Under the pieces are notes generated by a model that saw only the letters and a list, made by a program, of their open reading frames with translations, was not told where the DNA came from and did not search any database. Source: [Eubacterium] eligens ATCC 27750 (GTDB lineage Bacteria; Bacillota; Clostridia; Lachnospirales; Lachnospiraceae). Taken from it: 64,000 nucleotides of DNA. Made by a program: the position numbers and the translations under genes. Positions within the stretch are counted from its first letter, which is position 1; each line of letters opens with the position of its first letter. This document shows positions 8,816 to 17,172 of this stretch, piece after piece. The DNA is taken from the NCBI RefSeq assembly GCF_000146185.1, contig NC_012778.1:1619001-1683000 (forward strand). Reading direction: 5' to 3'.

Positions 8816-8977
8816 ATGGAACGAGTAAAGTACAACAAAGTTGAGGTCAGCCACGGAAATATTGCAAAAAAATTCCCTGTCTATGAAATTTATCTTGATG
8901 GCGTTATTGTGACTAAGGTATCATCTGAGAACGAAGCTTTAGAGATGGTATCCCGCTGGCAGGAAATTTACAAATAA
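8816..8977 (+). CDS. Conserved-looking 53-residue protein of unknown function
   Basis: A short reading frame encodes 53 residues that start MERVKYNKVE and end in SRWQEIYK. It is supported by a strong GAGGAGGG ribosome site eight bases before the ATG, a promoter with an extended -10, and an excellent terminator just after the stop, so it is a self-contained transcription unit. The protein is charged, with predicted strand-strand-helix character (YEIYLDGVIVTKV then a helix), and has no membrane segment. I do not recognise it. The palindromes around its promoter suggest it is a regulated gene. Confidence 0.75.
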   Translation: MERVKYNKVEVSHGNIAKKFPVYEIYLDGVIVTKVSSENEALEMVSRWQEIYK

Positions 8978-8990
8978 TTCTTAAAAGCAA

Positions 8991-9026
8991 AAGGCATGTA
9001 CACCCTGCAATGTACATGCCTTTTTT
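8991..9026. terminator. Bidirectional terminator between the 53-residue gene and corA
   Basis: Perfect 12-bp stem (8991-9002 with 9011-9022) and 8-base loop, followed by a T run on the plus strand and by Ts on the minus strand from the A run at 8989-8992. Confidence 0.85.
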
Positions 9027-9966
9027 ATAACATTTTCTTCTTCTTTAATACCCACAAAACTATTATACATATCAGAAGTATTATTCCACTTATTATCTCA
9101 AATCCAAAAGGTGTCTTTGCAAATGGCATCCATTCTCCGCCAACATTCATTCCATATATGCCGGATATTATTGTTGGAATAGCCATCACAATTGTAATTG
9201 AAGTAAGATATTTCATTACATTGTTCAGTTTACTGTCAATTACTGATGACATCAGCTCCCTTGTACCATCAATGACATCCCTGTATATTGTTGTCATCTC
9301 TATGGCCTGCTGGTACTCAACCATTACATCCTCAAGAAGCTCCATATCTTCAGGATACTGTTCAAGCCTTTTATATCTTCTGAGTCTTTCTAACACAATA
9401 CTGTTAGCTCGAAGAGATGTTGCAAAATAGACAAGCGTAGATTCCAACTCGTGAAGTTCGATAAGGTCTGTATCTGATGTGTCTCCATCAACTCTCTCCT
9501 CTATCTCAATTCTTTTCTTATCAATCAGACGAAGATTTGCCTGATACACAAATGCTGAACGGAAAAGCATCTGGTATATAAAACGCATTTTTTTCTTAGT
9601 GCTGAATTCTCTGACTTTATTCCTTATGAAATAATTAATAATAGGTGTATCTACTTTGCATACAGTTATTATTGCATCACTTTTAAGAATTATGCCAAGT
9701 GGAATTGTTGTATACATTTTCTTTTCATGTCTTACCTCTGGGGTTGGAATATCCACAAGTATTAATGTATATCCATCCTCAAGACTTATTCGCGAACTTT
9801 CTTCTTCATCAAGCGCAGATGCAATATCCTCCGGTTCTATTTCAAAACGCTCCGCTATCTGCTCAAGTTCTTTACTTGTAGGATCTACCATATTAATCCA
9901 GCATCCATCCTGAATATCATCCAGCGTGCTTAACACCTGCTGGTCCGTTCTATATATCTCTACCAT
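9025..9966 (-). CDS. corA: CorA-family divalent cation (magnesium) transporter
   Basis: CorA proteins are pentameric channels that bring Mg2+ (some Co2+ or Zn2+) into the cell. This 313-residue protein has the long cytosolic N-terminal domain and two C-terminal membrane helices (about 250-270 and 285-306). The diagnostic GMN motif is at 272-274 (YGMNVGG), and a lysine-rich tail ends the protein. Its start overlaps the upstream regulator gene by 17 bases, so the two are likely co-transcribed and translationally coupled. Ion specificity cannot be read from sequence. Confidence 0.9.
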   Translation of the reverse strand: MVEIYRTDQQVLSTLDDIQDGCWINMVDPTSKELEQIAERFEIEPEDIASALDEEESSRISLEDGYTLILVDIPTPEVRHEKKMYTTIPLGIILKSDAIITVCKVDTPIINYFIRNKVREFSTKKKMRFIYQMLFRSAFVYQANLRLIDKKRIEIEERVDGDTSDTDLIELHELESTLVYFATSLRANSIVLERLRRYKRLEQYPEDMELLEDVMVEYQQAIEMTTIYRDVIDGTRELMSSVIDSKLNNVMKYLTSITIVMAIPTIISGIYGMNVGGEWMPFAKTPFGFEIISGIILLICIIVLWVLKKKKML

Positions 9967-10672
9967 AAGTCCGGCCTTTCATAATTATTATTTCATCAAA
10001 ATCGTCCCTGATGCGTCTCATAATAAAATCTCTTAAAGGCTCATCGAAACTTCTATATATATTGCTTACGGCTTCACATTCTAATGGATTGCGCGTAAGA
10101 AAATATCGTGTATTAAAACTATACATCGTATACATTATATGAAGCACTCTAACATCTGGCTTTGACAAGCCATTCTCCAATGCACAGTAGCTTCTATGAG
10201 ACATTCCCAATATATGTGCCATATTGGTTTTATCCATATCCTGTATCCGTCTTATTTCTGTAAGAGTATATCCGGTCCGCACATTATCAGGCACATCAAG
10301 TTCCATTCCATTGACAATTTCAAGTATCATTCTGTGATAATATATCACTTCCCTTTCTTCTTTATACCCGAATTGCAGCATGCTGTCAAATAGACAAAGC
10401 AAATTTCTTATAAAAACTTTTTTCCTGAATTCAGGGCATTCCTTATACATCTGCATAAACGGGTTATCATTTCGTATTCCATGCAATATGTAGTCAGAAT
10501 TCCAATCCGTATATTTCTCCATTCTTTCTATCATTCTGTATGTAACAGGCTGCGTTCCAGTTTCTATACGTGCCAGATAATCAGGCGTGATATGAAGTAT
10601 TTCTGCCACTTCTATTCTTGACAGTTCCTTACATATCCGATATTCTTTCAGTCTGTCCCCTATTTTGTACAT
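9950..10672 (-). CDS. XRE-type regulator with two helix-turn-helix regions
   Basis: The 240-residue protein starts with a Cro/CI-type helix-turn-helix (about 1-60, SRIEVAEILHITPDYLARIE). It has a second such region near 135-190 (TNMAHILGMSHRSYCALENG). The middle is helical and may be a ligand or dimer domain. GGAGG lies five bases before the ATG. It overlaps corA by 17 bases, which suggests it may control magnesium transport or simply be coupled to it. Two HTH units in one XRE chain is less usual than one. Target genes are unknown. Confidence 0.8.
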   Translation of the reverse strand: MYKIGDRLKEYRICKELSRIEVAEILHITPDYLARIETGTQPVTYRMIERMEKYTDWNSDYILHGIRNDNPFMQMYKECPEFRKKVFIRNLLCLFDSMLQFGYKEEREVIYYHRMILEIVNGMELDVPDNVRTGYTLTEIRRIQDMDKTNMAHILGMSHRSYCALENGLSKPDVRVLHIMYTMYSFNTRYFLTRNPLECEAVSNIYRSFDEPLRDFIMRRIRDDFDEIIIMKGRTYGRDI

Positions 10673-10779
10673 TCATTCCTCCAAGCATCACATTTTTGAC
10701 AATGCGACTATAATATACGATTAATGATGCACAATTAGTACGACAGCCTGTAATATTTATAATATTAATCTATAAAGCA

Positions 10780-10935
10780 TTATTTCTTGTCAGTTTTACA
10801 GCTTCTTAATCCACATGAGCCGCAATTACCATCACAGCCCTTCCCAAGACCGCTTTTTTCATGCTTATATGAAACTGCAATATATATGGCAACAACCACA
10901 ACTAACAATATTCCTGCTGATATAACCTGTCCCAT
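10780..10935 (-). CDS. FeoB-associated-type Cys-rich small membrane protein
   Basis: This 51-residue frame has one N-terminal membrane helix (about 5-21, ISAGILLVVVVAIYIAVSY). A short cytosolic tail holds four cysteines in the pattern CDGNCGSCGLRSC. This matches the small FeoB-associated Cys-rich membrane proteins found beside ferrous iron transporters, although no feoB is in the window. AAGGAG sits seven bases before the ATG. The gene follows the hydrolase gene by 14 bases and is probably the last member of the trk operon. Confidence 0.75.
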   Translation of the reverse strand: MGQVISAGILLVVVVAIYIAVSYKHEKSGLGKGCDGNCGSCGLRSCKTDKK

Positions 10936-10949
10936 TCTTTATCTCCTTA

Positions 10950-12047
10950 TTAATTGCTCTTATAAGCTTTTCCAATCTCACCTGTAAGTAAAGCAAATAT
11001 CTTAAGTATCATTGCACGCTCTGATTTGTCAAGTTCCCTGAAAGACTTAAGAACGGCATTAATATTCTTAAACCTGGCTGTACTTATCTCTGAAAGGTTC
11101 TTTGCACCACTTGCAGTTACCAGTGAGAATAATGTATCTACGAATTCTGCCCTCTGTTCTCTTGTAAGCCCGTCTATCCATGCGCTCAGTGCTGCATTTA
11201 ACCTTTTACTCTTAGGACTTAACTCCTGCTCAGTCTCAAAATCTGGTCCTATAACCTGCCATGACATAGAATCATGCTGCATAAGACCTGACTGGCTGCT
11301 CTTTACAACCTCATAATCCCCATCATGATTAAGAAGCATTCCAACAACTGAGCCATAAGGAACAATACTCTTAATCCTAGGCAGAATTGCCAGATAATCC
11401 GGATGCTTTACAAAATCACTGTCAAATCCCGGACCATCATTATTATAAACAGTAATAATTCTTTTCTTCACTGATGGTCTTGCAAATACTGATGCATATA
11501 CTGCCAGATTACCACCTTTGGAATGTCCGCCAAGAATCAGCTTTCCTTCTGAACGCTGCACGGTTGTGTCAATATATCTTACCGCATCCTTCTGCGATGG
11601 AACAGGGGATAAGAAGCTCATGTTAAAATCCTCTTTCCAACCCACAAGTGTATCATCAGTTCCCCTGAAAGCAATATACGTAAGTCTGTTATCAATTCTT
11701 ACATGAAATGCCGCAAACTGTTCTTCTTTGCCGCCATCGACATAATCAACATAATTAGTAAGTATAAGTGAGCCAAATCTTTTTGTTGCTGCTGCCTCCC
11801 TTAAAAGATACGGGGCTTTTCCTATGAAAGATTTGCATTTCTTAATCTCCTTCTCATCATGGGTATCAAAAAATGTGTCTGCCGCTTCCGCAATTGTAAT
11901 AGTCTCGATACTTCCAGGTGCCGGTACAATATCAGTAAAATCAACATATGCAATCTGCGCAAGTATTAAATTGTCCACGTCATTAAATGGTGCCTGGCTA
12001 AAATCAAGGTCACCTCTCCATTTCAAATAATCAGATACATTACTCAT
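10950..12047 (-). CDS. Mbeg1-like (DUF2974) alpha/beta hydrolase
   Basis: The 365-residue protein has the lipase-type nucleophile elbow GGHSKGGNLA with Ser176 as the likely nucleophile, and the domain layout of the Mbeg1-like/DUF2974 family found in many clostridia. No signal peptide or membrane span is visible, so it is cytosolic. Substrate is unknown for the family. It starts two bases after trkH ends, with its ribosome site GAAGGGG inside the trkH stop region, so it is transcribed with the potassium system. Whether it has any role in potassium uptake is not known. Confidence 0.85.
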   Translation of the reverse strand: MSNVSDYLKWRGDLDFSQAPFNDVDNLILAQIAYVDFTDIVPAPGSIETITIAEAADTFFDTHDEKEIKKCKSFIGKAPYLLREAAATKRFGSLILTNYVDYVDGGKEEQFAAFHVRIDNRLTYIAFRGTDDTLVGWKEDFNMSFLSPVPSQKDAVRYIDTTVQRSEGKLILGGHSKGGNLAVYASVFARPSVKKRIITVYNNDGPGFDSDFVKHPDYLAILPRIKSIVPYGSVVGMLLNHDGDYEVVKSSQSGLMQHDSMSWQVIGPDFETEQELSPKSKRLNAALSAWIDGLTREQRAEFVDTLFSLVTASGAKNLSEISTARFKNINAVLKSFRELDKSERAMILKIFALLTGEIGKAYKSN

Positions 12048-12049
12048 AT

Positions 12050-13537
12050 TTAACCCCTTCTTATTCTACGCATTTTCCTTTCAGAAACCTTCTTAGTTAC
12101 AAGATCCTTCCATACTGAAGGTGTGAACAGAATTATCAGTGGAAATAACTCCAGTCGTCCGGCAAGCATGTCAAACATCAGGACATATTTGCTGAAATCA
12201 GAATAACTTCCAAAATTCTGTGTTGGTCCGACAGCCGAAAGCCCAGGACCTATATTATTAATAGTCGCTGCTACTGCAGTGAAATTCGTCACAATATCCT
12301 TTCCTTCAATAGATATTAGCAGTAAAGACGCTGTGAATATCATCATAAATGTTATGAAATATATACTCACCGACCTGCATGTTTCACTATCAACAGGCTT
12401 TCCTTCTGTCTTAATCACCTTAACACTCTTAGGATGAATATATGACTGAATCTCTCTGAATATTGTCTTTATCACTATTATAAACCTGGAAACCTTAATT
12501 CCGCCACCTGTACTTCCGGCACATGCTCCCACAAACATCAGCACAACAAGCACCGACTTTGACAATGACGGCCACATATCGAAATCCACTGATGAAAATC
12601 CGGTTGTCGTTATAATAGATGCAACCTGAAACATTGACTGTCTCAGTGTAAGTTCAACAGTACCTACACTTCTGTATATATTAACAAATATAATTGCTGT
12701 TGCTGCAAGGATAATTCCAAAATAACATCTTACCTCTTCTACTTTAACAGCCTTCTTAAACTGTCTTAGAACAATAAGATAATATGCGTTGAAATTAACT
12801 CCAAACAATATCATAAATATGGTTACAACCCACTGGATATAAGGTGAAAAGCTTGTAAAGCTGTCATTTCTGATACCAAATCCACCTGTTCCGGCTGTTC
12901 CCATTGCTGTATTAAGTGCATCAAGGAATGTCATTCCTCCAAAAAGAAGAAGAATTGTCTGAAGTACAGTCATCCCAAAATATATAATATACAGTATTCT
13001 TGCTGTATATCTGATCTTAGGAACAAGTTTACCCACTGATGGTCCCGGACTCTCTGCTTTCATAAGATTGATATTGGAGCCACCTGTAAGAGGTATTACT
13101 GCAAGCAGAAATACCAGAACTCCCATACCACCAATCCAGTGAGTAAAGCATCTCCAGAACATAATGCTCTGTGACAGTCCTTCAACTTCACTTAATATAC
13201 TTGCTCCTGTCGTTGTAAATCCTGATATTGTCTCAAAAAGCGCATCTGTGAATGAAGGTATTTCCCTGCTTATAAAAAAAGGCAGACAGCCAAATATACT
13301 CATAAGAATCCAGCTGAGTGCAGTTGTAATGCAACCCTCCTTCAGATAAAAAACTGTATTGGCAGGCTTTTTAATTGTCATAAGAATCCCACATACAGCA
13401 CATAGTGCAATTGTTATCAAGAATGCAGATATTGCCTTCTCCCTGTATATAACGCCAACAATCACAGGAATGACCATAAGAGCCGCTTCTATCTTTAAAA
13501 CATGTCCAAGAATATATCTTACTATAGAACTGTTCAT
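12050..13537 (-). CDS. trkH: TrkH-family potassium uptake channel subunit
   Basis: TrkH/KtrB proteins form the membrane pore for K+ uptake. The 495 residues contain about ten hydrophobic segments in the repeated M1-P-M2 pattern. Pore-loop sequences with glycine filters are visible (TTGAS near 110, GTAGTGGFG near 215, TTTGFSS near 315, TINNIGPGL near 430). The cytosolic gating partner TrkA is encoded 20 bases upstream. Length is normal. Confidence 0.93.
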   Translation of the reverse strand: MNSSIVRYILGHVLKIEAALMVIPVIVGVIYREKAISAFLITIALCAVCGILMTIKKPANTVFYLKEGCITTALSWILMSIFGCLPFFISREIPSFTDALFETISGFTTTGASILSEVEGLSQSIMFWRCFTHWIGGMGVLVFLLAVIPLTGGSNINLMKAESPGPSVGKLVPKIRYTARILYIIYFGMTVLQTILLLFGGMTFLDALNTAMGTAGTGGFGIRNDSFTSFSPYIQWVVTIFMILFGVNFNAYYLIVLRQFKKAVKVEEVRCYFGIILAATAIIFVNIYRSVGTVELTLRQSMFQVASIITTTGFSSVDFDMWPSLSKSVLVVLMFVGACAGSTGGGIKVSRFIIVIKTIFREIQSYIHPKSVKVIKTEGKPVDSETCRSVSIYFITFMMIFTASLLLISIEGKDIVTNFTAVAATINNIGPGLSAVGPTQNFGSYSDFSKYVLMFDMLAGRLELFPLIILFTPSVWKDLVTKKVSERKMRRIRRG

Positions 13538-13557
13538 ATCAATGTTCCCAGCCTTTC

Positions 13558-14949
13558 CTATCTAAGAATATCAGTTATAGCATCAAACCCTGTATGAGTT
13601 GTTACAATAACCACAGTATCTCCAACCATAAGGCTGTCAGTACCACTTGGAATAATAATCTTACCATTACGGTTAATAAGTGCTATAAGCAGATTATCCT
13701 TCAGCTTAAGTTCCATAAACTGCTTGCCTGTAACTCCTGATTCTTTATCAACATTAAACTCTATAGCTTCTGCCTTCTGGTCAAACAAATGATACAAGGT
13801 CTGTATGTTATTGCTTCCCATAGACTCCTTCTTAGCTCTTACATAAGCAATGATAGCTTCTGATGTTATATATCTTGGATAAATCACACTGCCAAGATCA
13901 AGGCTGTTAATAACACTGCTGAATCCCATTCTTGTTATTTTCGTAATACATTTGGCTTCAGATACTTTTCTTGCATACAGAGTAAGCATTACATTCTCTT
14001 CATCAATCCCTGTAAGAGGAACAAAGCTCTCAACATACTCAATCCCCTCTTCTCTTAAAAGGCTCTCGTCAGTACCATCACCATTGATAATAACAGCTCC
14101 CGGCAGCTCCTCGCTTAACTTTAACGCGCGTTCCTTGTCATTCTCAATAATCTTTACATCAATTCCCATATTAAGGAGCTGTTTTGCAAGATAATATGCA
14201 ACTCTTCCACCTCCGACAATCATGGTACTCTTGACCTGATGTGTCTGAAAACCTACACTTGCAAGAAATGTCCTTGCATTCTTTCTTGATGCAATGAAAG
14301 ATAACTTATCATCTGCCCTTATAATAAAATGTCCCGATGGAATGAACACCTCACCATCCCTCTCAACTGCACATATAAGAACCTTAGATGATGAAGCCTT
14401 AGATATCTCCGCAAGGGTATGGTCACACATCTGGTTACCCTCAGGGACTTTTATCTTAATCATCTCTGCCTGTCCATGTGCAAATGTTCCAATCTCAAGT
14501 GCTGTAGGCATATAAAGCACACGTGCTATCTCACTTGCAGCCTCGAATTCCGGATTAATAATCATTGCCAGACCTAATCTGTCTCTTAAAAATGCAGCTT
14601 CCTGACTGTATTCAGGTGTTCTTACTCTTGCAATTGCCTCACATCTGCCAGCTCTCTTTGCAAGTGTACAGCATAAAAGATTCAACTCATCAGAATCTGT
14701 TACTGAAATAAGAAGGTCAGCTGAGTCAATACCTGCCTCCTTCTGAACTGCAAAACTGGCTCCATTGCCCTCAACTCCCATAACATCATATGCACTTGTT
14801 ATGGCATCAAGCTTAACCCTGTTCTTATCAATAAGAGTAATGTCATGGTTCTCCCTGCTGAGTCTCTCAACAAGAGTGGCACCAACCTTACCGCCACCTA
14901 CAACTATAATATTAAGTCCGTTCTTTCTGGACTTGACATTCCCAAACAT
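13558..14949 (-). CDS. trkA: TrkA potassium channel gating subunit
   Basis: TrkA is the cytosolic nucleotide-binding ring that gates TrkH. The 463-residue protein carries two RCK units, each with a Rossmann fold (GGGKVG near 18-23, GGGRVA near 241-246) and a C-terminal TrkA_C domain. This is the full two-copy architecture rather than the single-copy KtrA type. GGGGGA lies a few bases before the ATG. It sits between the small upstream gene and trkH in one operon. Confidence 0.94.
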   Translation of the reverse strand: MFGNVKSRKNGLNIIVVGGGKVGATLVERLSRENHDITLIDKNRVKLDAITSAYDVMGVEGNGASFAVQKEAGIDSADLLISVTDSDELNLLCCTLAKRAGRCEAIARVRTPEYSQEAAFLRDRLGLAMIINPEFEAASEIARVLYMPTALEIGTFAHGQAEMIKIKVPEGNQMCDHTLAEISKASSSKVLICAVERDGEVFIPSGHFIIRADDKLSFIASRKNARTFLASVGFQTHQVKSTMIVGGGRVAYYLAKQLLNMGIDVKIIENDKERALKLSEELPGAVIINGDGTDESLLREEGIEYVESFVPLTGIDEENVMLTLYARKVSEAKCITKITRMGFSSVINSLDLGSVIYPRYITSEAIIAYVRAKKESMGSNNIQTLYHLFDQKAEAIEFNVDKESGVTGKQFMELKLKDNLLIALINRNGKIIIPSGTDSLMVGDTVVIVTTHTGFDAITDILR

Positions 14950-14987
14950 TCCAATCCCCCTTTTGCCACATTGTTTTGCGAAGCAAA

Positions 14988-15215
14988 CTATCTACCCATT
15001 TCTTTTAATTCTTCAAGCAGTTCCAAATCAGACTGCTGTACCTTTATATTAGATGTTATAGGTGCCTCTCCAGGATTGGTAACTGTAATTTCAATTATGG
15101 TTCCTTCCTTAAGTCCACCTGCAAAACATCTGTTAAGAAATGCCACGAACTTCGGATGATTCTTCTGAAACTTATTCTTGGCACTCATAAGCTTCATAAT
15201 TGATGCTGGATTCAT
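14988..15215 (-). CDS. Small uncharacterised protein upstream of trkA
   Basis: The 75-residue protein starts MNPASIMKLM and has a helical first half and a short beta-rich second half (TIIEITVTNPGEAP). No membrane span, signal or metal motif is present, and I do not recognise its function. The inner ATG at 15215 was chosen because GGAG lies six bases before it. An ATG four codons upstream overlaps that site. It is the first gene of the trk run, 38 bases before trkA, behind an extended -10 promoter. Confidence 0.8.
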   Translation of the reverse strand: MNPASIMKLMSAKNKFQKNHPKFVAFLNRCFAGGLKEGTIIEITVTNPGEAPITSNIKVQQSDLELLEELKEMGR

Positions 15216-15256
15216 AATAATCTCCATTCTTTCTAATTCTGCTACTCAGCATGCAA

Positions 15257-15265
15257 AGTATACCA
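15257..15265 (-). promoter_or_regulatory. Extended -10 promoter of the trk operon
   Basis: TGG-TATACT on the minus strand (15265-15257), with no strong -35. It lies about 40 bases before the first gene of the run. Confidence 0.55.
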
Positions 15266-15364
15266 TATTATCAAAAAAATAGAAATCCCTGACATCTCTT
15301 GCATATATTAATTTTTCAAAAATTTACTTTAAAATAAATTTAAAATAATTTTTCTAAAAAAGTA

Positions 15365-15393
15365 TTGACAAATTATCATTTTCCCATTATTAT
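15365..15393 (+). promoter_or_regulatory. tRNA-Gly promoter
   Basis: TTGACA (15365-15370), 17 bases, TATTAT (15388-15393), about 13 bases before the tRNA. Confidence 0.8.
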
Positions 15394-15406
15394 CTTAATT
15401 GTCTTT

Positions 15407-15478
<72 letters not shown>

Positions 15479-15490
15479 CTTTTATTTTGT

Positions 15491-15523
15491 AAGGAAGTCA
15501 GTATTTATCTGACTTCCTTTATT
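15491..15523 (+). terminator. Terminator of the tRNA-Gly unit
   Basis: Perfect 11-bp stem (15491-15501 with 15509-15519), 7-base loop, then TATTTAT. Confidence 0.75.
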
Positions 15524-15530
15524 TATGCAA

Positions 15531-15562
15531 AAAGACATGGCGCCACCTGGTACCATGTCTTT
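15531..15562 (-). terminator. Terminator of the ECF sigma/anti-sigma operon
   Basis: Perfect 10-bp stem AAAGACATGG/CCATGTCTTT (15531-15540, 15553-15562). On the minus strand it is followed by a TTTTT run. Confidence 0.75.
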
Positions 15563-15595
15563 CTCTAAGTTTAATAAGTGATGCGCTATCACCTG

Positions 15596-16471
15596 TCACT
15601 TCACATAAACAGCCGCTTTATCTGATACTTTTCCTGAATTGTCGCCACCACCGACTTCCTTAAATCCCACATCAACAATCTCTGTTGTTCCGTCTCCATA
15701 TGTCACAGTTATACTTAATGTAAGTCCTTCATACATATTTTTAACCATCTCATTGTATACCTGACGTTCCTGATACAAAGATTCTTTTTCTAACTGCTTT
15801 GAAAACTTTACAATCTGTATGCCCCCGCTCTGACTGTTGCCGCTCTCCTCATACTCTTTCCCGATATCTTCAATAATGTAATAAGCATAGCCGTTCTCCG
15901 TCTGTTTTCTGAATTTTTCAGAAGATGTCTGATATTCAGGACTGTCCTTGTCAACCTCTTTCATTCTCGCCAGATTATATGTCACATCTGAATCATTTCC
16001 CGTTATAGAATACTTAATCTTTGAGATATCTTCACCCATTACATTTATACCAGCCATAACCTGTCCCATCACAGATGAATCTCCAGCCTGGCTTGAAATT
16101 CCAGCCACAACTCCTGATACACCAGCATTTTTCTCATCATTAGAAAAAATACATTCCGATGTATCATCAAGCCCGGCTGCATACACATTCATTACATGAG
16201 CAATTTTAAATCCTGTCTGCTCTGATGCTGGCTGATTACTGCTCTGGTTTCCGTTTCCTGTCACAGAAGTCTTCAATCCTCTGACTCCCAATACAGCAGT
16301 AACAGCCGCTGCTGCCACAAGACCTGCTGCAATTATCTTCTTTACATTATTGCTCTTTTTATACCTGATATTCACACTGGCAGTTTTCTTGTAATTTCCC
16401 GCTTCTTCAATCATTTGCGGACTAATTTCATTAAGTCCTTCATATAAATCCATTGCCTCTGATTTTTTCAT
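15596..16471 (-). CDS. Probable membrane anti-sigma factor
   Basis: The 291-residue protein has a short cytosolic N-terminus (1-43) and one membrane helix (about 45-64, IIAAGLVAAAAVTAVLGV). A Ser/Gln-rich linker leads to an outside domain with no named fold. This topology, together with a 4-base overlap with the ECF sigma gene just upstream, points to a membrane anti-sigma factor that holds the sigma and releases it on an envelope signal. No zinc-binding HxxxCxxC motif is present, so it would not be a ZAS-type factor. The outside domain may be the sensor. Assignment rests mainly on context. Confidence 0.7.
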   Translation of the reverse strand: MKKSEAMDLYEGLNEISPQMIEEAGNYKKTASVNIRYKKSNNVKKIIAAGLVAAAAVTAVLGVRGLKTSVTGNGNQSSNQPASEQTGFKIAHVMNVYAAGLDDTSECIFSNDEKNAGVSGVVAGISSQAGDSSVMGQVMAGINVMGEDISKIKYSITGNDSDVTYNLARMKEVDKDSPEYQTSSEKFRKQTENGYAYYIIEDIGKEYEESGNSQSGGIQIVKFSKQLEKESLYQERQVYNEMVKNMYEGLTLSITVTYGDGTTEIVDVGFKEVGGGDNSGKVSDKAAVYVK

Positions 16472-17022
16472 AGATATAAACCCTCGCTTTCCAGATATTT
16501 TCTTAATTCTTTTCTCGTTCTGTGAAGAGTAACTTTCACTGCTGATTCGCTCATCTGCATCCTTTCTGAAATATCTTTAATTGAGTCCGAGTACCAGTAC
16601 CGCCTGAGAAATATAATTCTTTTATTTTTATCAACTGTTTCAAGAAAATGCGATAACATCTCTCCAATATCTTCCTTGTCCAGATGTGTCTGCAATCCGC
16701 CATCACCTATGCATTCTTCCAGCTCTTTTGTCAGCTCAACCACTTTTGCCTGCCTCTTACCAGCATTGTTTTTCCTTATCATATCAATCGCAATATTTCT
16801 TGCAGATGTTGCAAGAAATGCGAATAAATACTCTGGTCTTGCAGGCGGTATGCTGTTCCATGCCTTCATATACATGTCATTGACACATTCCAGCCCATCC
16901 TCTCTTGATTGCAATATATTGGCTGCCAGTGCATTTAACTTAGAACCATATTTTTCATCAACTGCATTAATTGCATCTTCATTCCTTTGAAAAAATAAAT
17001 TAATTATCTGATTATCATCCAT
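16468..17022 (-). CDS. ECF-type RNA polymerase sigma factor
   Basis: The 184-residue protein has the two-domain ECF layout. Region 2 (about 10-85) includes YLFAFLATSARNIAIDMIRK. Region 4 (about 125-178) has the helix-turn-helix IKDISERMQMSESAVKVTLH. It would direct transcription of a small envelope-stress regulon. It overlaps the downstream anti-sigma gene by four bases (ATGA). A promoter of ECF type lies 50 bases upstream, consistent with self-activation. The ribosome site GGGAG is rather far from the ATG. Confidence 0.92.
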   Translation of the reverse strand: MDDNQIINLFFQRNEDAINAVDEKYGSKLNALAANILQSREDGLECVNDMYMKAWNSIPPARPEYLFAFLATSARNIAIDMIRKNNAGKRQAKVVELTKELEECIGDGGLQTHLDKEDIGEMLSHFLETVDKNKRIIFLRRYWYSDSIKDISERMQMSESAVKVTLHRTRKELRKYLESEGLYL

Positions 17023-17072
17023 TACTGTCTGTACTCCCTGTTTTTTAAAAGCGTTAACCCTTTCATAATTAG

Positions 17073-17099
17073 AGACGGATTATTCCTGCAACGGTTACA
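17073..17099 (-). promoter_or_regulatory. ECF-type promoter, probably autoregulatory
   Basis: TGTAAC (17099-17094), 16 bases, CGTCT (17077-17073) on the minus strand. This matches the AAC/CGTC pattern of ECF promoters known from Bacillus SigX, SigM and SigV, and lies about 50 bases before the sigma gene. Confidence 0.65.
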
Positions 17100-17110
17100 T
17101 TTATCCCATA

Positions 17111-17144
17111 AAAAAATTCTGGAAGACGCATTATCTCCCAGAAT
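17111..17144 (-). terminator. Terminator of pepF
   Basis: On the minus strand ATTCTGGGAGA pairs with TCTTCCAGAAT (one G-T pair), followed by TTTTTT. It lies 29 bases after the pepF stop. Confidence 0.85.
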
Positions 17145-17172
17145 CATATTTATATTCACAACACATTAAGCA

